A DNA stretch of 6,749 bases from Acidobacteriota bacterium (GCA_003650445.1 QMQE01000142.1:1-6749), one strand, 5' to 3'. Counted from the stretch's first letter, positions 1 to 6,433 are shown. Numbers and translations are program-made. Notes: generated from the letters alone by a model not told the origin.

Positions 1-992
1 CCCTGAAAATATAAAGATGCCAATGATTGGTTAAACGTCATCATGCCATGCTTCAACTGGCCGGTTTGCATTGTCGCGTAGATCTGGTGAATTTTGTCTT
101 CCCGGATCAGGTTTCGCACAGCGGCATTGGGAATCAAAATTTCCATCGCAAGACATCTGCTCTTCCCATTAGCAGTCGGTAGCAGAGATTGGCAGAGTAC
201 AGCTTCCAGAACAAAAGAAAGCTGGGTACGGATCTGAGTCTGTTGATGGGCCGGGAAAATATCAATGACGCGGTTGATAGTCTGAACCGCTGAATTCGTA
301 TGCAAGGTTGCAAAGGTCAAGTGGCCGGTTTCCGCAATTGTCAAGGCGGTTTCAACTGTTTCCAAATCTCTCATTTCACCCACAAGGACGACGTCCGGGT
401 CCTGCCTCAGGGCAGCACGGAGTGCCCGGCTGAAAGACTTTGTATCTGTATGAACCTCACGCTGATTGACAATACATTTCTTATGTGAATGCAGGTACTC
501 CACAGGATCTTCTATTGTGATAATATGCTCACTCCTCTCTGAATTCACTTTATCTATCATGGATGCCAGTGTAGTCGACTTACCACTCCCTGTCGGGCCG
601 GTCACAAGAATCAGGCCCCTCGGCAAATCGCATAACTTTGTAACAACACCCGGAACCCCGAGGGCATCAAAACTCCGAATCTCATATGGGATCAGCCTGA
701 ATGCACCGGCAACAGCGCCCCGCTGATAAAAAACATTTGCGCGGAATCTGGCCAGGTTCTTGATACCAAAAGAAAAGTCAAGCTCCAGCTGTTCCTCGAA
801 TCGTTGTTTTTGGGAATCGTTCAAGATGGAATAAATCATCTTCTTCGTATTCGACGGCGTGAACGGAGGCAACTTCAACGGAATCAATTTCCCGTTTAGG
901 CGAACCTGGGGAGGAGAATTGGTTGTAATGTGCAGATCCGTTCCATTCTGTTCCACCATGGTTTTCAATAGCTGAGTCAGCGTAACTTCCAT
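1..992 (-). CDS. pilT: PilT, type IV pilus retraction ATPase (C-terminus cut by window edge)
   Basis: Hexameric cytoplasmic ATPase that depolymerises type IV pili to drive twitching motility. The reading frame is open from its ATG to the left edge, giving 330 codons. PilT is usually about 345-370 residues, so only the last few dozen are missing. Visible motifs are Walker A GPTGSGKST (132-140), the Asp box TIEDPVEY (159-166), Walker B LVGEMRD (203-209) and the His box TGHLTFATLHT (222-232). AVRNLIRE (291-298) matches the AIRxLIRE helix typical of PilT retraction motors and absent from PilB. The N-terminal PAS-like part includes GTDLHI (17-22). The start is chosen because GGAGG lies 8 nt upstream, in the 15-nt gap after pilB, so the two genes are almost certainly one operon. 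Another retraction-type paralogue (PilU) is possible, but the retained motif and the pilB neighbour favour PilT. Confidence 0.96.
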   Translation of the reverse strand, partial: MEVTLTQLLKTMVEQNGTDLHITTNSPPQVRLNGKLIPLKLPPFTPSNTKKMIYSILNDSQKQRFEEQLELDFSFGIKNLARFRANVFYQRGAVAGAFRLIPYEIRSFDALGVPGVVTKLCDLPRGLILVTGPTGSGKSTTLASMIDKVNSERSEHIITIEDPVEYLHSHKKCIVNQREVHTDTKSFSRALRAALRQDPDVVLVGEMRDLETVETALTIAETGHLTFATLHTNSAVQTINRVIDIFPAHQQTQIRTQLSFVLEAVLCQSLLPTANGKSRCLAMEILIPNAAVRNLIREDKIHQIYATMQTGQLKHGMMTFNQSLASLYFQ

Positions 993-1000
993 GCTCTCCC

Positions 1001-1005
1001 CCTCC
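1001..1005 (-). promoter_or_regulatory. Shine-Dalgarno sequence of pilT
   Basis: GGAGG on the minus strand, 8 nt before the pilT ATG and within the 15-nt gap after the pilB TAA. It fixes the pilT start and suggests coupled translation of the two motor genes. Confidence 0.75.
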
Positions 1006-1007
1006 GT

Positions 1008-2723
1008 TTAAAGAACGGTTTCCCGCAAAACTTCTTCAATACTGGTCTGGCCATTCATAATCTTGATCAAACCACTTCGGCGCAAGGTAATCATACCGTC
1101 TTTCATCGCCTGATGACGCAAATCCATTGCGGTGGCACCACTCAGAATCAACTCCCTCATTTCATCTGTGATCTGCATAACCTCATATAGACCGACCCGG
1201 CCCTTATAGCCGGTTCCACTGCAACGATCACACCCCTTGCCCTTAAATATCTTGACCTTGTCGACCTCATCTTCATTATACCCTATTCTGAGCAATGTTT
1301 TCTTAGGAATTTTCACTTCTTCTTTACATTGGGTACAAACCCGGCGTACAAGCCGCTGAGCACAGATAAGGTTAACAGACGTAGCCACAAGAAAAGGTTC
1401 AATCCCCATATTCATCAGACGGCTGATTGTGCTGGGGGCATCATTGGTATGAAGGGTAGATAACACCAAGTGGCCGGTAAGGGCTGCCTTGATTGCAATT
1501 TCAGCCGTTTCAAAGTCACGGATCTCACCGACAAGGACAATATTCGGGTCCTGGCGCAGAAAAGACCGCAATGCTGCCGCAAAAGTCAGCCCGATTTCTT
1601 CCCGGACATTCACCTGGTTGATTCCTTTCAGGTTAAATTCCACCGGGTCTTCTGCAGTCATGATGTTGGTTTCCGGTTTATTGAGCAAACTGATAGACGA
1701 ATACAACGTGTTTGTCTTTCCGCTTCCGGTGGGGCCGGTGACCAACACCATACCGTAAGGCTTTGTCACTTCCATCTGGAATGTCTCTAAGCTCTCCGGT
1801 TCAAATCCCAGCTTGGTCATATCCAGCATGAGCATGTCCGAATCCAGAATCCGCATTACGATTTTTTCCCCGAACAGGGTAGGAAGCACAGAAACACGGA
1901 AATCCAGTTCTTTACGCTTATTGTCCAGCTTCATTTTCAACTTGATACGGCCGTCCTGGGGCAATCGTTTTTCCGCAATGTCCAGCTTGGACATGATTTT
2001 GATTCTGGAACAAATCGCATCCCGCATTTTGAGTGGAGGCTTCATAATTTCGTGCAAAATCCCATCAATTCTGAACCGAATTCTCAATTCTTTCTCATAA
2101 GGTTCAATATGAATGTCACTGGCGCCCTTTCGGACTGCATCTGTCAAAAGGGAATTCACCAATCTTACAACCGGCGCTTCAACACTGGAGGCCTCCAGGC
2201 TTTCAATGTCCAGGTCATCTTCGTCTTCAATGACTTCCAATTCCTCTTCGTCAATTTCGGCAAGGTCTTCCATTACCCTGCGCAGCTCCATCGCGGCCTC
2301 AGTTTCGTAGTATTTTTCAATTGCTTTCCGGATGGAATATTCAGAAGCAACAACCGGTTCAATATTCAGGTTTGTTATGAATTTCAGATCATCCAGAGCG
2401 TAAATATTGGTGGGGTCTGCGATGGCCACAGTCAGAGTTGAACCGGTTCGACTCAATGGAATAATTGAGTAGCGCTGGGCTACATCCACCGGTATCCGTT
2501 TAATCACATCTTCATTAATTTCAAAATGGTCCAGATTCACAGCTGGAATTCCATATTGTCTGCTGAGGAAACTGGTGATTTCTTCATCGCTGACAAAACC
2601 CAGTTTCGTCAAAATATAACCCAGACGCCCGCCTTCAGTCTTCTGAACACCAAGAGCTTCTTCCAGTTGTTTTTTCTGGATTAAGCCTGCATCTAATAAC
2701 ATGTCGCCAAGTTTCATTACCAT
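1008..2723 (-). CDS. pilB: PilB, type IV pilus extension ATPase with MshEN-type N-terminus
   Basis: Cytoplasmic GspE/PilB-family ATPase that powers pilin polymerisation; 571 residues, normal for PilB. The N-terminal domain (about 1-140) has two 24-residue blocks, K4-L5-G6...Q27 and R33-L34-G35...Q56, five residues apart, the layout of the c-di-GMP-binding MshEN domain. A strongly acidic linker (about 155-176) leads to the ATPase core: Walker A GPTGSGKT (330-337), Asp box AEDPVEF (357-363), Walker B IVLVGEIRD (395-403) and His box TGHLVLSTLHT (416-426). Four zinc-site cysteines (C463, C466, C498, C501) distinguish PilB/GspE from PilT. The adjacent pilT favours PilB over the secretion motor GspE. 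Met1 has AGGTG 9 nt upstream; Met3 is an alternative start with poorer spacing. It begins a second transcription unit after a 161-bp spacer. Confidence 0.96.
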   Translation of the reverse strand: MVMKLGDMLLDAGLIQKKQLEEALGVQKTEGGRLGYILTKLGFVSDEEITSFLSRQYGIPAVNLDHFEINEDVIKRIPVDVAQRYSIIPLSRTGSTLTVAIADPTNIYALDDLKFITNLNIEPVVASEYSIRKAIEKYYETEAAMELRRVMEDLAEIDEEELEVIEDEDDLDIESLEASSVEAPVVRLVNSLLTDAVRKGASDIHIEPYEKELRIRFRIDGILHEIMKPPLKMRDAICSRIKIMSKLDIAEKRLPQDGRIKLKMKLDNKRKELDFRVSVLPTLFGEKIVMRILDSDMLMLDMTKLGFEPESLETFQMEVTKPYGMVLVTGPTGSGKTNTLYSSISLLNKPETNIMTAEDPVEFNLKGINQVNVREEIGLTFAAALRSFLRQDPNIVLVGEIRDFETAEIAIKAALTGHLVLSTLHTNDAPSTISRLMNMGIEPFLVATSVNLICAQRLVRRVCTQCKEEVKIPKKTLLRIGYNEDEVDKVKIFKGKGCDRCSGTGYKGRVGLYEVMQITDEMRELILSGATAMDLRHQAMKDGMITLRRSGLIKIMNGQTSIEEVLRETVL

Positions 2724-2732
2724 CGGTTTTCA

Positions 2733-2737
2733 CACCT
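2733..2737 (-). promoter_or_regulatory. Shine-Dalgarno sequence of pilB
   Basis: AGGTG, 9 nt upstream of the first ATG and 15 nt upstream of the in-frame ATG two codons later. The spacing favours the first ATG. Confidence 0.5.
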
Positions 2738-2758
2738 GCTTTCCTTTTATTTATAAAC

Positions 2759-2787
2759 AGCTTAAAAAAGCAAACTACAAATGTCAA
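2759..2787 (-). promoter_or_regulatory. Candidate sigma-70-type promoter for pilB-pilT
   Basis: Minus-strand TTGACA (2782-2787) is a perfect -35 box. A 17-nt AT-rich spacer leads to TAAGCT (2759-2764), which matches the -10 consensus at only three of six positions. A run of six T lies in the spacer and an AT-rich TATAAA stretch follows. It sits in the only sizeable gap before pilB, which is the main support. The -10 call is weak. Confidence 0.4.
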
Positions 2788-2802
2788 CCTCTTTATTTGA
2801 CA
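2782..2802. promoter_or_regulatory. Inverted repeat TGTCAA-N9-TTGACA, possible operator
   Basis: A perfect 6-bp palindromic pair separated by 9 bp. One arm is the same bases as the candidate pilB -35 box. A dimeric regulator bound here would cover the promoter. The arms are short, so chance is a real alternative, and no regulator family can be named from this. Confidence 0.3.
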
Positions 2803-2884
2803 CAAATTGCCCATATGTTGGGAAAATGGCAGTGTATCTGCTCCAGACAAAAGAAACAGTCTCTCTGAAAGTGCAACGGGACAC

Positions 2885-4066
2885 CTATTCCCCCCCTGAC
2901 CTTCCAGGCTCAAATGCTGAAATCCCAGTTATGTGCTGGCCCAGAATCAGGGTGTGAACATCCTGAGTCCCCTCGTAGGTTTTGACAGACTCCAGATTAC
3001 ACATATGGCGAAAAACGGGATACTCAAGTGAAATCCCATTTGCAGCCAGAATATCCCGTGCTTCACGGGCAATGTCAAGTGCCACCTCTACATTGTTCAT
3101 CTTCAGCATAGATATCTGGTAATGCTTCGCCTGGCCCTCTTCTTTCAATCTTCCAATCTGCAGGGCAAGCAACTGGCCTTTTGTGATTTCCGTCAGCATC
3201 TTTGCCAGTTTGGCCTGCACCAGTTGAAAACGGGCGATGGGAACATCAAACTGAATCCGGGATTTTGCATAAGCTACCGCCGTGTCATAACAATCCATCG
3301 CTGCGCCCAGTGCCCCCCAGCCGATACCATAGCGTGCCTGGGTCAGGCACATCAACGGGTATTTCAGCCCTTTGGCCTTTGGAAGACAGTTTTCATCCGG
3401 CACCTCAACATCTTCAAAAATCAGTTCAGAGGTGACAGAGGCGCGAAGACTCATTTTGTGCTTGATTTCAGGTGCCGAAAACCCCTCCATGCCCTTCTCC
3501 AGAATAAACCCCCGAATGCCATCTTCAGTAGCTGCCCACACCACTGCAACATCCGCAATGGAGCCATTGGTAATCCACATTTTTGCGCCATTGAGTATCC
3601 AATGGCCTCCGGATTTAACCGCCTTTGTCCGCATTCCACCCGGATTGGAACCAAAGTCGGGCTCAGTCAGCCCGAAACAGCCAATGCTTTCGCCCTGAAT
3701 CAGTTTCGGAAGAAAACGATCCTTCTGTTTATCAGAACCGAAAGCATACACAGGATAAATGACAAGGGAACTTTGAACAGACGCGAAGCTCCTGAGTCCG
3801 CTGTCTCCTCTTTCCAGTTCCTGGTTGATCAGTCCGTACGCGACGTCGGACAAGCCGGCGCCCCCATATTCCCGTAGAGTGGGGCCAAGAAATCCCAGTT
3901 TCCCCATTTCTTTCACCAATTGGATAGGAAACGTTCCGGCTTCAAAATGCCCCGCGATCTCCGGCTTAATCCTGTCATTGACAAAGCTGTGTACCGTATT
4001 GTACACCATTTTCTCTTCCGGCCGAAGCAAGCGCTCTATCTTCGCAAAGTCCACAAAATCTATCAT
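2885..4066 (-). CDS. gcdH: Glutaryl-CoA dehydrogenase-type acyl-CoA dehydrogenase
   Basis: FAD-dependent acyl-CoA dehydrogenase of 393 residues with normal order: N-terminal helical domain, beta domain (about 125-225), C-terminal helical domain. GCDH hallmarks are LRSFASVQSSLV (91-102, with the substrate-carboxylate-binding Arg92 and Ser96 equivalents), GCFGLTEPDFGSNP (129-142), the RYGIGWGALGA helix (245-255) and TYEGTQD (363-369) with catalytic base Glu365. As I recall, decarboxylating and non-decarboxylating GCDHs differ by a Tyr/Val exchange near the substrate carboxylate. Tyr364, just before the catalytic Glu, would favour the decarboxylating, crotonyl-CoA-forming type, if that is the relevant position. 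Function in lysine, tryptophan or benzoyl-CoA-derived glutaryl-CoA breakdown is inferred. GGAGA lies 4 nt before the ATG, 20 bp after bamD. A different substrate is possible. Confidence 0.85.
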   Translation of the reverse strand: MIDFVDFAKIERLLRPEEKMVYNTVHSFVNDRIKPEIAGHFEAGTFPIQLVKEMGKLGFLGPTLREYGGAGLSDVAYGLINQELERGDSGLRSFASVQSSLVIYPVYAFGSDKQKDRFLPKLIQGESIGCFGLTEPDFGSNPGGMRTKAVKSGGHWILNGAKMWITNGSIADVAVVWAATEDGIRGFILEKGMEGFSAPEIKHKMSLRASVTSELIFEDVEVPDENCLPKAKGLKYPLMCLTQARYGIGWGALGAAMDCYDTAVAYAKSRIQFDVPIARFQLVQAKLAKMLTEITKGQLLALQIGRLKEEGQAKHYQISMLKMNNVEVALDIAREARDILAANGISLEYPVFRHMCNLESVKTYEGTQDVHTLILGQHITGISAFEPGRSGGE

Positions 4067-4070
4067 TTAT

Positions 4071-4075
4071 TCTCC
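4071..4075 (-). promoter_or_regulatory. Shine-Dalgarno sequence of the glutaryl-CoA dehydrogenase gene
   Basis: GGAGA 4 nt before the ATG, inside the 20-nt gap following the bamD TAG. It supports the chosen start and co-transcription with bamD. Confidence 0.65.
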
Positions 4076-4086
4076 AAATTTTCCTG

Positions 4087-4980
4087 CTACCGGGTTGTAT
4101 ACCCCTCTTTTTTTTCAGTCCCGGTTTTCTTTTCCGGTTTACCCTTGATCTTGTGCTTTTTCAGATATTCCTCAATCTTTTTTTCTTTCTCTTTCTGAAG
4201 TTTCCCACTTTCAATATCCGCCAGCTCTGCAGCCACCTGATCATGATAGAGCGTATTGGGAAACTCTTTTAACAAAAGCCGATAATATCGCGCAGCTTTG
4301 TCATATTTTGTCATTTCAAATTGAGAGCGTCCATAAAAATAATAGGTCTGTTCTTTTTCCTTCCTACTGATATAGCTGAGGTAATTATCAAGCAGGTACT
4401 CGAACCGCCTTGATGACGCTACATAGCTGCGTGCTTTGTAATAGAAAACGCCCACCTCAAACTCATGCGCTGCCAGCCGCTGCCAGCAAGCCTTAATCTT
4501 CTCCTCGCTGAGTTTGCTGTATGGAGAATTCGGGTACTTCTGGCGCAGTTTTTCGAAAGCCTCAATCGCCTGGTGGGAAAATGACTGATCTCTATCCGGA
4601 GTTGAAATCTGCGAGTAATAACACATGCCGACCATGTACTGTGCGTAAGGCGCGTCCTTGCTTATCGGGAAATATATCAGATAGGATTCATAATCTGCGA
4701 GAGCATCCCCCGCACCTCTTTCAAGGTCGAAAAACTCGGCATCCGCTATGCCCAGTTTTGCTTTGGAAAATTCTTTGGAATTCGCCGCGTTGTCAATAAT
4801 CAACTGAAAATACTGCCTGGCCTTTGCATATTTCCCATCAGACAAATATGTCAAACCTTTTTCATAAACCTGAGAAACCGGCACCTGCTTTCCACCTGTC
4901 CAGAGCTTTGAATCAACCTTTTTCCTGCAACCACCCATCACCAGTAACAGGCAAAGGGAAACCAGCAACAATCTGCGCAT
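4087..4980 (-). CDS. bamD: BamD-like outer membrane assembly lipoprotein (YfiO family)
   Basis: Periplasmic-facing lipoprotein of the BAM complex, which inserts beta-barrel proteins into the outer membrane. Of 297 residues, the first 17 form a lipoprotein signal (MRR, hydrophobic core, LVMGG) ending at Cys18, the lipidation site. Tetratricopeptide-type helical repeats follow: about 37-70, 73-105, 110-150 and 168-205, with another near 212-245. BamD-typical stretches are DAPYAQYMVGMCYYSQI (109-125), PDRDQSFSHQAIEAFEKL (128-145), YPNSPYSK (149-156) and RRFEYLLDNY (191-200). The C-terminal 35 or so residues are lysine/glutamate-rich and look unstructured. The start is set by a strong SD sequence lying across the rpe stop codon; the two genes are 3 bp apart. 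A generic TPR lipoprotein is less likely given these motifs. Confidence 0.92.
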   Translation of the reverse strand: MRRLLLVSLCLLLVMGGCRKKVDSKLWTGGKQVPVSQVYEKGLTYLSDGKYAKARQYFQLIIDNAANSKEFSKAKLGIADAEFFDLERGAGDALADYESYLIYFPISKDAPYAQYMVGMCYYSQISTPDRDQSFSHQAIEAFEKLRQKYPNSPYSKLSEEKIKACWQRLAAHEFEVGVFYYKARSYVASSRRFEYLLDNYLSYISRKEKEQTYYFYGRSQFEMTKYDKAARYYRLLLKEFPNTLYHDQVAAELADIESGKLQKEKEKKIEEYLKKHKIKGKPEKKTGTEKKEGYTTR

Positions 4981-4983
4981 ATA

Positions 4984-4990
4984 TCACCTC
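4984..4990 (-). promoter_or_regulatory. Strong Shine-Dalgarno of bamD overlapping the rpe stop codon
   Basis: GAGGTGA, whose last three bases are the rpe TGA, lies 3 nt before the bamD ATG (6 nt measured from GAGG). A ribosome ending rpe is positioned to start bamD, so translational coupling is likely. Confidence 0.8.
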
Positions 4991-5646
4991 ATTCTATTTA
5001 AGATTTCAGTCAGTTTTCTGAAATTCATTCCTGGATCTCCACGGAACACTGCAGACCCGGCCACAATGAGATTGGCTCCGGCTTCTGCAATCTCAGAAAT
5101 ATTTTCCTGTGTAATACCGCCATCCACAGCTATAATGAACGAGAGTTCCCCACCCCTCCGCAGTTCATCCAGCCGTCTGATTTTTTCAAGACAATAAGGT
5201 ATAAAAGACTGGCCGCCAAAACCGGGATTCACCGACATGATCAAGACCGCATCTACTTCTGAAAGAATCTCTTCCAGGAGGGACAACGGTGACGCCGGAT
5301 TCAATACAACACCAGCCTGTATCCCTTTTTGATGAATCTGATCCACCAGCCGATCCAGATGGCAGGCAGCTTCCACATGGACGTAAATAATGTCAGGGTT
5401 GGTCTTTGCAAAAGCATCAATGTACGCACCGGGGTTTTCTATCATCAGGTGTACATCCATCTTTGCTTCCGGAACCGCCCGTTTCACAGCATCGCAAACC
5501 ATCGGCCCGATTGTAATATTGGGAACAAAATGGCCATCCATCACATCCACATGGACATATTCCATCCCAGCTGACACCAGGCTCTTCAACTGCTCTCCCA
5601 ACCTTGTAAAATCAGCTGAGAGTATGGATGGTGAAACCAATTTCAA
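4984..5646 (-). CDS. rpe: Ribulose-phosphate 3-epimerase
   Basis: Cytoplasmic TIM-barrel enzyme interconverting D-ribulose 5-phosphate and D-xylulose 5-phosphate in the pentose phosphate pathway. Its 220 residues are the normal length. Diagnostic sites are SPSILSADF (5-13), VHVDVMDGHFVPN (31-43) with metal ligand His32 and catalytic acid/base Asp34, DVHLMIENP (64-72) with metal ligand His66, MSVNPGFGGQ (137-146) for phosphate binding, AVDGGI (173-178) with catalytic Asp175, and VAGSAVF (195-201). The start is TTG, chosen because it gives the conserved MKLVSPSIL N-terminus and follows GGGAGG by 4 nt. It overlaps the stop of the PASTA gene in the string TTGA. It is the most secure call in the window. 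Confidence 0.98.
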   Translation of the reverse strand: MKLVSPSILSADFTRLGEQLKSLVSAGMEYVHVDVMDGHFVPNITIGPMVCDAVKRAVPEAKMDVHLMIENPGAYIDAFAKTNPDIIYVHVEAACHLDRLVDQIHQKGIQAGVVLNPASPLSLLEEILSEVDAVLIMSVNPGFGGQSFIPYCLEKIRRLDELRRGGELSFIIAVDGGITQENISEIAEAGANLIVAGSAVFRGDPGMNFRKLTEILNRMR

Positions 5647-6371
5647 AACGCCTCCCTCTCCACAACCTGCAGAGTCACCGTCTGATCGGTCAGTGTCTTG
5701 AATCCGGGCAATGGATACTGGTCCTTCACAAAAAGAATCCTTTCATCTTCAATCTGATTGGCAAATGTCTTGACAACAAAGCGAATCCCCTGTCGCGTCA
5801 GATCGTTCTTCACCTTGACGAGTAACCGGCCACGGAAATCCGGCATCAAAAATTGCCTTGGTTTCTCTCCACGGCTGACCAGGAGCTTAATCCGGTTGTC
5901 CACAATTCCTGAACTCCCGGGTGTCGGGACCTGAGAAATCACAGTTCCCTGCGGTTGATTGTCAAATACCCTGGCAAGCCCTGTCAATCTCAATTGATAC
6001 TTACTGATCATTTCTGCAGCGCTGGAAACTGTAAGGCCTGTCAGATTCGGAATCACCTCCCGCTTAGATCCACGACTCAACACCAGATCCACCACTCTGG
6101 CCGTTTTCACCAGGCTTCCTGCGGCAGGATCCTGAATTGCAACCGAACCCAGGCGCACAAAATCCGAATAAACAGTGCGATTCTCGACACTAGCCCCGTG
6201 CAACCCGACATATTCCAATCTCCTCTTGGCAACAGACATGGGCACCCCGGTAACATTCGGAACTGTCACAACCCCCCCCCTTACTGCCGAAACCAATGTA
6301 TACCAGAGGCCAGCCGCAAACATTAGACCTGCCACCAAAACAAAACCCGCCACAATCAGAACCTTTTTCAT
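5643..6371 (-). CDS. Single-pass membrane protein with three PASTA domains, no kinase domain
   Basis: Numbering from the ATG, 242 residues. A short cytoplasmic MKK is followed by one hydrophobic segment (about 4-28), then an outward-facing region of three PASTA repeats: about 35-101 (opening VTVPNVTG), 104-169 (opening VIPNLTG) and 174-238 (opening MPDFRG). PASTA domains bind muropeptides or beta-lactam-like ligands in Gram-positive Ser/Thr kinases and PBPs; here no catalytic domain is attached. A role in sensing or scaffolding peptidoglycan is inference. A TTG at 6402-6404 would add 11 residues, but neither start has an SD sequence; an in-frame TGA at 6411-6413 rules out anything longer. ATG fits a signal-anchor better. 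It heads the rpe-bamD operon. A run of nine G lies in the codons between the membrane segment and PASTA 1. Confidence 0.88.
   Translation of the reverse strand: MKKVLIVAGFVLVAGLMFAAGLWYTLVSAVRGGVVTVPNVTGVPMSVAKRRLEYVGLHGASVENRTVYSDFVRLGSVAIQDPAAGSLVKTARVVDLVLSRGSKREVIPNLTGLTVSSAAEMISKYQLRLTGLARVFDNQPQGTVISQVPTPGSSGIVDNRIKLLVSRGEKPRQFLMPDFRGRLLVKVKNDLTRQGIRFVVKTFANQIEDERILFVKDQYPLPGFKTLTDQTVTLQVVEREAF
5651..5656 (-). promoter_or_regulatory. Shine-Dalgarno deciding the TTG start of rpe
   Basis: GGGAGG, inside the last codons of the upstream PASTA gene and 4 nt before TTG. It supports the unusual start codon and the 4-nt TTGA overlap between the genes. Confidence 0.7.
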
Positions 6372-6380
6372 ATCAAGAGA

Positions 6381-6409
6381 AGTATACCCGAAAATACCGG
6401 TCAAGTAAA
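6381..6409 (-). promoter_or_regulatory. Candidate promoter of the PASTA-rpe-bamD operon
   Basis: Minus-strand TTTACT (6404-6409, four of six -35 matches) and TATACT (6381-6386, five of six -10 matches) are separated by exactly 17 nt. Transcription would begin near 6374, only a few bases before the ATG at 6371, giving an almost leaderless mRNA. That agrees with the lack of an SD sequence at this gene. Placement after the hairpin repeats also fits. Confidence 0.4.
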
Positions 6410-6416
6410 TTCACAA

Positions 6417-6427
6417 GCGCGAAGCGC
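6417..6427. repeat. GCGC-GAA-GCGC mini-hairpin preceding direct-repeat copy 1
   Basis: A 4-bp perfect stem with a GAA triloop. A second GAA-triloop hairpin (CCC-GAA-GGG, 6639-6647) lies just before copy 2 of the direct repeat. The stems differ in sequence but keep pairing. Confidence 0.4.
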
Positions 6428-6433
6428 GGAACT

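Noticed and set aside
1460..1480. Sequence CAAGTGGCCGGT shared with about 318-329, as a possible DNA repeat
   Set aside because: Both copies encode the conserved His box Thr-Gly-His-Leu of the paralogous ATPases PilB and PilT, so shared ancestry and function explain it.
2052..2441. 129-codon plus-strand frame inside pilB
   Set aside because: Antisense shadow of the PilB N-terminal and linker coding region; no independent evidence.
2760..2771. GCTT-AAAA-AAGC as a terminator after the dehydrogenase gene
   Set aside because: Only a 4-bp AT-containing stem, and its bases fall within the spacer of the candidate pilB promoter. No convincing terminator is visible in the 161-bp gap.
2890..2896. Seven-G run near the end of the dehydrogenase gene as a phase-variation site
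   Set aside because: It affects only the last two residues before the stop, far from the active site, so a frameshift would change little. Weaker case than the nine-G tract.
2635..2913. 92-codon minus-strand frame spanning the pilB spacer
   Set aside because: It overlaps both the end of the dehydrogenase gene and the start of pilB out of frame, and its sequence has no domain-like features. The spacer is better explained as regulatory.
3122..3877. 251-codon open frame on the plus strand
   Set aside because: Fully antisense to the glutaryl-CoA dehydrogenase gene, whose motifs are intact. The protein has no recognisable family or membrane/signal pattern and no supporting SD sequence was found.
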